Positions 6,247-9,596 of a stretch of 9,596 bases of DNA are shown in pieces. Position 1 is the first letter of the stretch; the number at the start of each line of letters is the position of its first letter. The position numbers were made by a program, and so were the translations under genes. The stretch is taken from assembly GCA_022566435.1 (NCBI GenBank), contig JADFIX010000075.1, positions 1 through 9,596 on the forward strand, in the 5' to 3' direction. This DNA comes from Planctomycetota bacterium. GTDB taxonomy: Bacteria; Planctomycetota; Phycisphaerae; UBA1845. A model generated the notes under the pieces. The model was not told where the DNA came from. It made no database searches and worked only from the letters and a program-made list of their open reading frames with translations.

Positions 6247-7533
6247 CTACTCGTGGCGCAGGGCTTCGATCGGATCTAGTTTTGCGGCGGACATGGCTGG
6301 GTACATACCGAAAAAGATGCCGACAAGAACCGACAGGCAGAAGCTCACGCCGACAGACCAGAGGCTGACGATCGTCTGCCACTCGGCCCATTGAGAAATA
6401 AGGTGTGCGCTGGTCACGCCTAAAAGAACGCCGATCATCCCACCGCCTGTGGAGAGGACGACCGTTTCCACGAGAAACTGAACGGCAATGTGTCGCTGCT
6501 TTGCGCCCAGTGCCCGACGGATTCCGATCTCCCGTGTCCGCTCGGTGACCGTCGCAAGCATGATGTTCATAATGCCGATTCCACCGACGAGCAGGGAAAC
6601 ACCGGCGATAAAGCCGAGTGTGAATTTCTTGTTTCTCGCTTTACGTTTTGCGAGTTCCAAACGAGCGAGCGGAACCTTGATCTCGTAGTCGAGTTCTGCG
6701 TGACCATGCTTGAAGACTCGCTCCACCATTTTGGAGACCGGCAGCACGTTCACTAACTCGTCGGCGGTGATGTAAAGGCCGGAATATTGCATCTTGATGT
6801 ACTCGCGCGAGCCCGCGCCGACTTTGCGAGTGGTTTCCCCGAATTGACTCTCGGCGGTCGAAAAGGGGATTAGGATTTCGTTATTGAGGTTTCGCTGATC
6901 TACGCCTCGGGCAGGCGCTCCCGCGGTCCTGACCCATCTCAAAATACCGACGACTTCAAACGGCACGGCGGTCGGATAACGTGCGATGAGGATCGTTTCG
7001 CCCATCGGGTCTTTGGCAGGAAACAAAGCCTGGCGAACTTCCTGCCCGATGACACAGATGTTCGACGTTCCGCTCATGTCCTGGCTAACCAGGGCGCGGC
7101 CTTGCTCCAATCCGATGTTCACGATCTTGAAGAAGGCGGGTGTCGTGCCGATTGTTTGAATCGCGGCCTCGTGCTCACCGTGTCTGGCCTGGTACGCGAC
7201 GGTCCTGAGCGGCACAATATGGCGGATATGAGGAATCGTCTTCTCGATGATCGAGAAGTCGTCGCGAGTGACGCCGAATTCCACCAAGTTCGTGTTGCCT
7301 TGGGCTACCTCTTTCGTTTTTGACGGCTTGACCGAATTGACGATCACGTTTTTCGTGCCCAGAAGTTTGATCATCCGCATTTCATCGGCCGAGGCGCCCT
7401 CGCTGATCGACAGCATACAAATCACCGCGGCCACGCCGAAAATAATACCGAGCGACGTCAGCAGCGACCGCAGCTTGTGCAGTTTCAGATTCTTGAGTCC
7501 CAAGCGAAATGTTTCGAGAGTGAGGAATTTCAT
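6247..7533 (-). CDS. MacB/FtsX-type ABC transporter permease
   Basis: 428 residues. The order is typical of MacB-family permeases: cytoplasmic start LGLKNLKLHKLRSLLTSLGI, first membrane helix at about 24-44 (GIIFGVAAVICML), a large periplasmic MacB_PCD domain at about 45-300, then three membrane helices at about 305-328, 352-378 and 388-412. The loop after helix two carries the coupling motif ERTREIGIRRALGA (331-344), which contacts the ATPase, and the C-terminus has the signature YPAMSAAKLDPIEALRHE. These permeases export or act mechanically on envelope substrates with a separate ATPase, and often with a MacA/HlyD-type adaptor. Neither lies next to it here: the upstream neighbour is a dehydrogenase, so the ATPase must be encoded elsewhere. 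The ATG at 7533 has no Shine-Dalgarno sequence, and a hairpin sits directly before it. The specific substrate is unknown. Confidence 0.92.
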   Translation of the reverse strand: MKFLTLETFRLGLKNLKLHKLRSLLTSLGIIFGVAAVICMLSISEGASADEMRMIKLLGTKNVIVNSVKPSKTKEVAQGNTNLVEFGVTRDDFSIIEKTIPHIRHIVPLRTVAYQARHGEHEAAIQTIGTTPAFFKIVNIGLEQGRALVSQDMSGTSNICVIGQEVRQALFPAKDPMGETILIARYPTAVPFEVVGILRWVRTAGAPARGVDQRNLNNEILIPFSTAESQFGETTRKVGAGSREYIKMQYSGLYITADELVNVLPVSKMVERVFKHGHAELDYEIKVPLARLELAKRKARNKKFTLGFIAGVSLLVGGIGIMNIMLATVTERTREIGIRRALGAKQRHIAVQFLVETVVLSTGGGMIGVLLGVTSAHLISQWAEWQTIVSLWSVGVSFCLSVLVGIFFGMYPAMSAAKLDPIEALRHE

Positions 7534-7544
7534 ATTATTTCGCG

Positions 7545-7566
7545 CGACGACGGCAGACCGTCGTTG
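7545..7566 (-). other. Hairpin directly before the permease start codon
   Basis: ACGACGG (7547-7553) pairs with CCGTCGT (7558-7564) around a 4-nt loop, extended by one G-T and one C-G pair (7545-7566). It ends 11 nt before the permease ATG, where a Shine-Dalgarno sequence would normally lie, and is followed by CGCGAAATAAT. It could affect translation start, or end transcripts from the dehydrogenase gene, though there is no T-run. Confidence 0.4.
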
Positions 7567-7618
7567 CGTGCCGATGGAAAGTCGTCACGCTTCCGGCGTG
7601 CACGTTCGACAAGTTCGG

Positions 7619-7631
7619 CGACATTATGTCG
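7619..7631. promoter_or_regulatory. 13-bp palindrome in the dehydrogenase-permease gap
   Basis: CGACAT (7619-7624) and ATGTCG (7626-7631) flank one base. Read on minus it contains CATAAT, a five-of-six -10 match, but no -35 hexamer sits at normal spacing. It could be an operator or part of the permease promoter; the evidence is thin. Confidence 0.2.
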
Positions 7632-7658
7632 TCTCTTTGCCATGGAGGCGATATCCGC

Positions 7659-9182
7659 TCAATCTCCAAACTTGATACCTTGCGCCAGCGGCAGCTCGGT
7701 CGTGTAATTGATCGTATTCGTCTGCCGCCTCATGTACGCCTTCCAGGCATCCGAGCCGGACTCGCGTCCGCCGCCCGTCTCCTTCTCGCCACCGAACGCG
7801 CCGCCGATTTCCGCGCCGCTGGTGCCGATGTTGACATTGGCGATGCCGCAATCGCTACCCGCGCAGGTCAGGAACTGCTCCGCCTCGAGCAGATTTCGCG
7901 TGAAAATCGCGGAACTCAATCCCTGAGGCACACCGTTGTGCAGGGCGATCGCCTCGTCCAGTGTCGCATAAGGAATGATGTAAAGGATCGGGGCGAACGT
8001 TTCTTCCTGTACGATCTTGTATTCATTTTTCGCCGCGGCGATGCACGGCGTGACGTAGCAGCCGCCCGTATGGCGGTCGCCCGACAGTTTTTCGCCGCCA
8101 TACAGCACCTCGCCACCCTCCGCCCTGATGCGCTCGATCGCTTTCATCATGGTGTCGACCGCCCCGGTGTCGATCAGCGGACCCATCACGGTGTCCGATT
8201 CCATGGGGTTGCCGATGCGCACTTGCTTGTAGGCCGAGACGAGCTGGTCCACGAACGCATCACGCACGGACTTATGAATAATGATCCGTCGCGTGCTCGT
8301 GCAACGCTGCCCGGCCGTGCCCACCGCACCGAAGAGCGTCGCCCGAACCGCCATTTTCAAATCAGCTTCGGCGGTGATGACGATGGCGTTGTTTCCCCCG
8401 AGTTCCAGGATCGTCCGGCCAAGCCTTTCACCCACCGCGGCGCCGACACGGTAGCCCATCTGGCAGCTTCCCGTGGCGGAAACCAGTGGAAGGCGGCGGT
8501 CGTTGATCAATCGTTCTCCGACGGTGCTTCCGCGTCCGACCACGAGGCTGAAAATGGCCGGATCGGCGCCCGTCTCGCGGCAGACTTTTTCTGCGATTTT
8601 GGTGCATGCGATCGCGGTGAGCGGGGTCGTAGACGACGGCTTCCACACGGACGCGTCGCCGCAAACGGCGGCCAAGGCGACATTCCACGACCAGACGGCG
8701 ACGGGGAAGTTGAAGGCGGAAATCACGCCGACGACGCCGAGTGGATGCCACTGTTCGTACATGCGGTGCCCGGGTCGTTCGGAGGGCATGGTCAGTCCAT
8801 AGAGCTGGCGAGAGAGCCCGACGGCGAAGTCGCAAATGTCGATCATCTCCTGGACCTCGCCTTCTCCTTCGGCGCGGATCTTTCCCATTTCCCAAGTCAC
8901 CAGCGCACCGAGTTCGCTCTTTACGTCTCGAAGGGCGTTGCCCAAGCAGCGGACGGTTTCGCCGCGGGCCGGTGCGGGCATGGTCCGCCATTTCAGGAAG
9001 GCTTCCTGAGCGCGGGCGGCGATTCGGTCATAGTCATCTACCGTCACCTGCGTGACCGAGGCGATGGTCTTGCCGTCGATAGGTGACACGGAGTCGAGCT
9101 TTTCGCCGCCACCGAGCCATTCGCCACAAAACCCGCCGGGCACTACCGATCCGATCCCGAGTTTATCGAGTATCTCTTGCAT
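7659..9182 (-). CDS. amaB: ALDH7-family dehydrogenase, likely alpha-aminoadipate semialdehyde (piperideine-6-carboxylate) dehydrogenase
   Basis: 507 residues, full length for the family. Catalytic residues are in place: N158 in SAFNFP (oxyanion), K181 in WKPS (NAD), E260 in LELGGNN (general base) and C294 in AGQRCTSTRR (nucleophile), plus the NAD-binding E394 in EETFAPI. The C-terminal TINYTTELPLAQGIKF is the mark of antiquitin (ALDH7A1), which oxidises alpha-aminoadipate semialdehyde to alpha-aminoadipate with NAD in lysine breakdown. R293 before the catalytic Cys and the acidic EVQE segment (109-112) agree with the substrate site known in antiquitin. It is cytosolic, with no signal sequence. 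The start at 9182 is supported by GAGGA (9189-9193) 6 nt upstream. No other lysine-degradation gene lies in the window, so the exact substrate is inferred from the family; other semialdehydes or betaine-type aldehydes are possible. Confidence 0.93.
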   Translation of the reverse strand: MQEILDKLGIGSVVPGGFCGEWLGGGEKLDSVSPIDGKTIASVTQVTVDDYDRIAARAQEAFLKWRTMPAPARGETVRCLGNALRDVKSELGALVTWEMGKIRAEGEGEVQEMIDICDFAVGLSRQLYGLTMPSERPGHRMYEQWHPLGVVGVISAFNFPVAVWSWNVALAAVCGDASVWKPSSTTPLTAIACTKIAEKVCRETGADPAIFSLVVGRGSTVGERLINDRRLPLVSATGSCQMGYRVGAAVGERLGRTILELGGNNAIVITAEADLKMAVRATLFGAVGTAGQRCTSTRRIIIHKSVRDAFVDQLVSAYKQVRIGNPMESDTVMGPLIDTGAVDTMMKAIERIRAEGGEVLYGGEKLSGDRHTGGCYVTPCIAAAKNEYKIVQEETFAPILYIIPYATLDEAIALHNGVPQGLSSAIFTRNLLEAEQFLTCAGSDCGIANVNIGTSGAEIGGAFGGEKETGGGRESGSDAWKAYMRRQTNTINYTTELPLAQGIKFGD

Positions 9183-9229
9183 GATTGTTCCTCAGTCGAT
9201 TCGCGCAGGGAATGAACACGAGACAATCA

Positions 9230-9257
9230 AGCCTATCGAGCCGCCGGCGAACGTCAA
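9230..9257 (-). promoter_or_regulatory. Candidate promoter of the ALDH7 gene
   Basis: On the minus strand TTGACG (9252-9257, five of six) is followed after 16 bp by TAGGCT (9230-9235, three of six). The start would be near 9223, giving a leader of about 40 nt that includes the Shine-Dalgarno sequence. The -10 is poor, so this is moderate evidence. Confidence 0.4.
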
Positions 9258-9365
9258 GTTGTGAGAACGCCCGGCGACCACAGCCTCGGCCCGACTTCGC
9301 CCGTTTGCGAACGCGACGAAAGATTCACGCCTGAGTCCCGCAGGTGGTCTATGGGTGAGACGTGA

Positions 9366-9512
9366 GAATACCGGGATTGGCTTCTTGAATACATCGAAGC
9401 CGCTGGGCTCGTTGATACGCCGAAGAGCCACTCAGACTCTCGCACCACGGACCTCTACGACCGACGAGACCACGAAGTCACGCAGAACCCCGTGGAGAGG
9501 ATTTCGATTTGA
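9366..9512 (+). pseudogene. C-terminal remnant of a tyrosine recombinase/integrase
   Basis: A 48-codon frame follows a TGA (9363-9365) and ends at TGA 9510-9512, with no usable start. It reads LLEYIEAAGLVD, then SHSDSRTTDLYDRR and NPVERISI. This matches the end of integrases whose C-terminus has the pattern H-S-x-x-TT-x-LYDRR-x(4)-V-x(4)-VERI. The tyrosine at 9456-9458 would be the DNA-cleaving residue. Compared with the usual ending, about three residues seem missing between the AAG turn and SHS. The catalytic Arg, His and N-terminal DNA-binding parts cannot be found upstream in any frame. It is therefore a decayed fragment, not a working enzyme. It points away from the dehydrogenase gene and marks an old insertion. 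Confidence 0.7.
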
Positions 9513-9596
9513 GTGCTTCGGCAAGATGTTCGACAAGGAGTATTCGGAGTTCTCCAGGCTATGGCACCGACCCTGGCCGTGGCTCCTCCGACCAAG
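9513..9596 (+). other. Right-edge sequence, open in one frame to the window end
   Basis: Immediately after the integrase stop (TGAGTG overlap) a frame starting GTG at 9513, or ATG at 9561, stays open to the edge (28 or 12 codons, MAPTLAVAPPTK from the ATG). It could be the first codons of a gene continuing to the right, but it is too short to judge and no Shine-Dalgarno sequence sits at good spacing. Nothing else is seen here. Confidence 0.15.

Noticed and set aside
7626..9086. Long plus-strand open frame (486 codons) opposite the dehydrogenase gene
   Set aside because: It is an exact antisense of the well-supported ALDH7 gene. The product is Arg/His/Asp-rich with no recognisable domain, as expected from GC-rich third positions read on the other strand.
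9192..9448. Minus-strand frames upstream of the dehydrogenase gene
   Set aside because: They overlap the dehydrogenase promoter, Shine-Dalgarno sequence and the antisense of the integrase remnant; no family signal.
9265..9596. Plus-strand frame open to the right edge in a different frame from the integrase remnant
   Set aside because: It overlaps the clear integrase motif in another frame and has no domain or convincing start, so it is best explained as a shadow.
1..9596. Search for CRISPR arrays, tRNA or rRNA genes and intact insertion sequences
   Set aside because: No regularly spaced direct repeats, no cloverleaf-like tRNA sequence, no rRNA sequence and no complete transposase with terminal repeats were seen by eye.

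Overview
This looks like a piece of chromosome from a planctomycete-type bacterium (Planctomycetota, class uncertain). The main evidence is a secreted protein with the LamG form common in that phylum, a sigma-70 factor whose promoter-melting segment lacks the usual tryptophans, and the GC-rich, third-position-GC-rich coding. This assignment is by motif recognition only, with no database search. The window holds six well-supported protein genes, one doubtful small gene and one integrase remnant. All the well-supported genes lie on the minus strand except the TPR membrane protein.

Layout from left to right. A minus-strand secreted LamG + DUF11-like protein runs off the left edge (1-1168), with a good promoter candidate at 1267-1295. 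A coding-like but unrecognised 105-residue minus frame follows (1370-1687). On the plus strand, 1806-4382 encodes an 858-residue polytopic membrane protein with a C-terminal TPR array, resembling TMTC-type GT-C glycosyltransferases. It converges on and overlaps by 20 nt a small cysteine-rich lipoprotein (4363-4707, minus), whose upstream region carries a 17-bp perfect palindrome. Next on minus is a 331-residue sigma-70 factor (4912-5907). It has a strong Shine-Dalgarno sequence, a near-consensus promoter at 6134-6162, a roughly 220-nt leader with three small hairpins, and a long GC-rich hairpin just past its stop. Then come a MacB/FtsX-type ABC permease (6247-7533) without an ATPase gene beside it, and an ALDH7-family semialdehyde dehydrogenase (7659-9182) with its own promoter and Shine-Dalgarno sequence.

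The last 400 bases hold the dehydrogenase promoter and, on plus, a 48-codon remnant of the C-terminus of a tyrosine recombinase with the tyrosine-bearing LYDRR motif. This marks an old mobile-element boundary.

The genes do not form one obvious pathway. Several act at the cell envelope or surface (LamG protein, GT-C/TPR protein, lipoprotein, ABC permease), beside one global-type regulator and one catabolic enzyme. No clearly new multi-gene system is visible. The points most worth a second look are the sigma factor with its long structured leader, the GT-C/TPR protein, the palindrome before the lipoprotein gene, and the integrase remnant.
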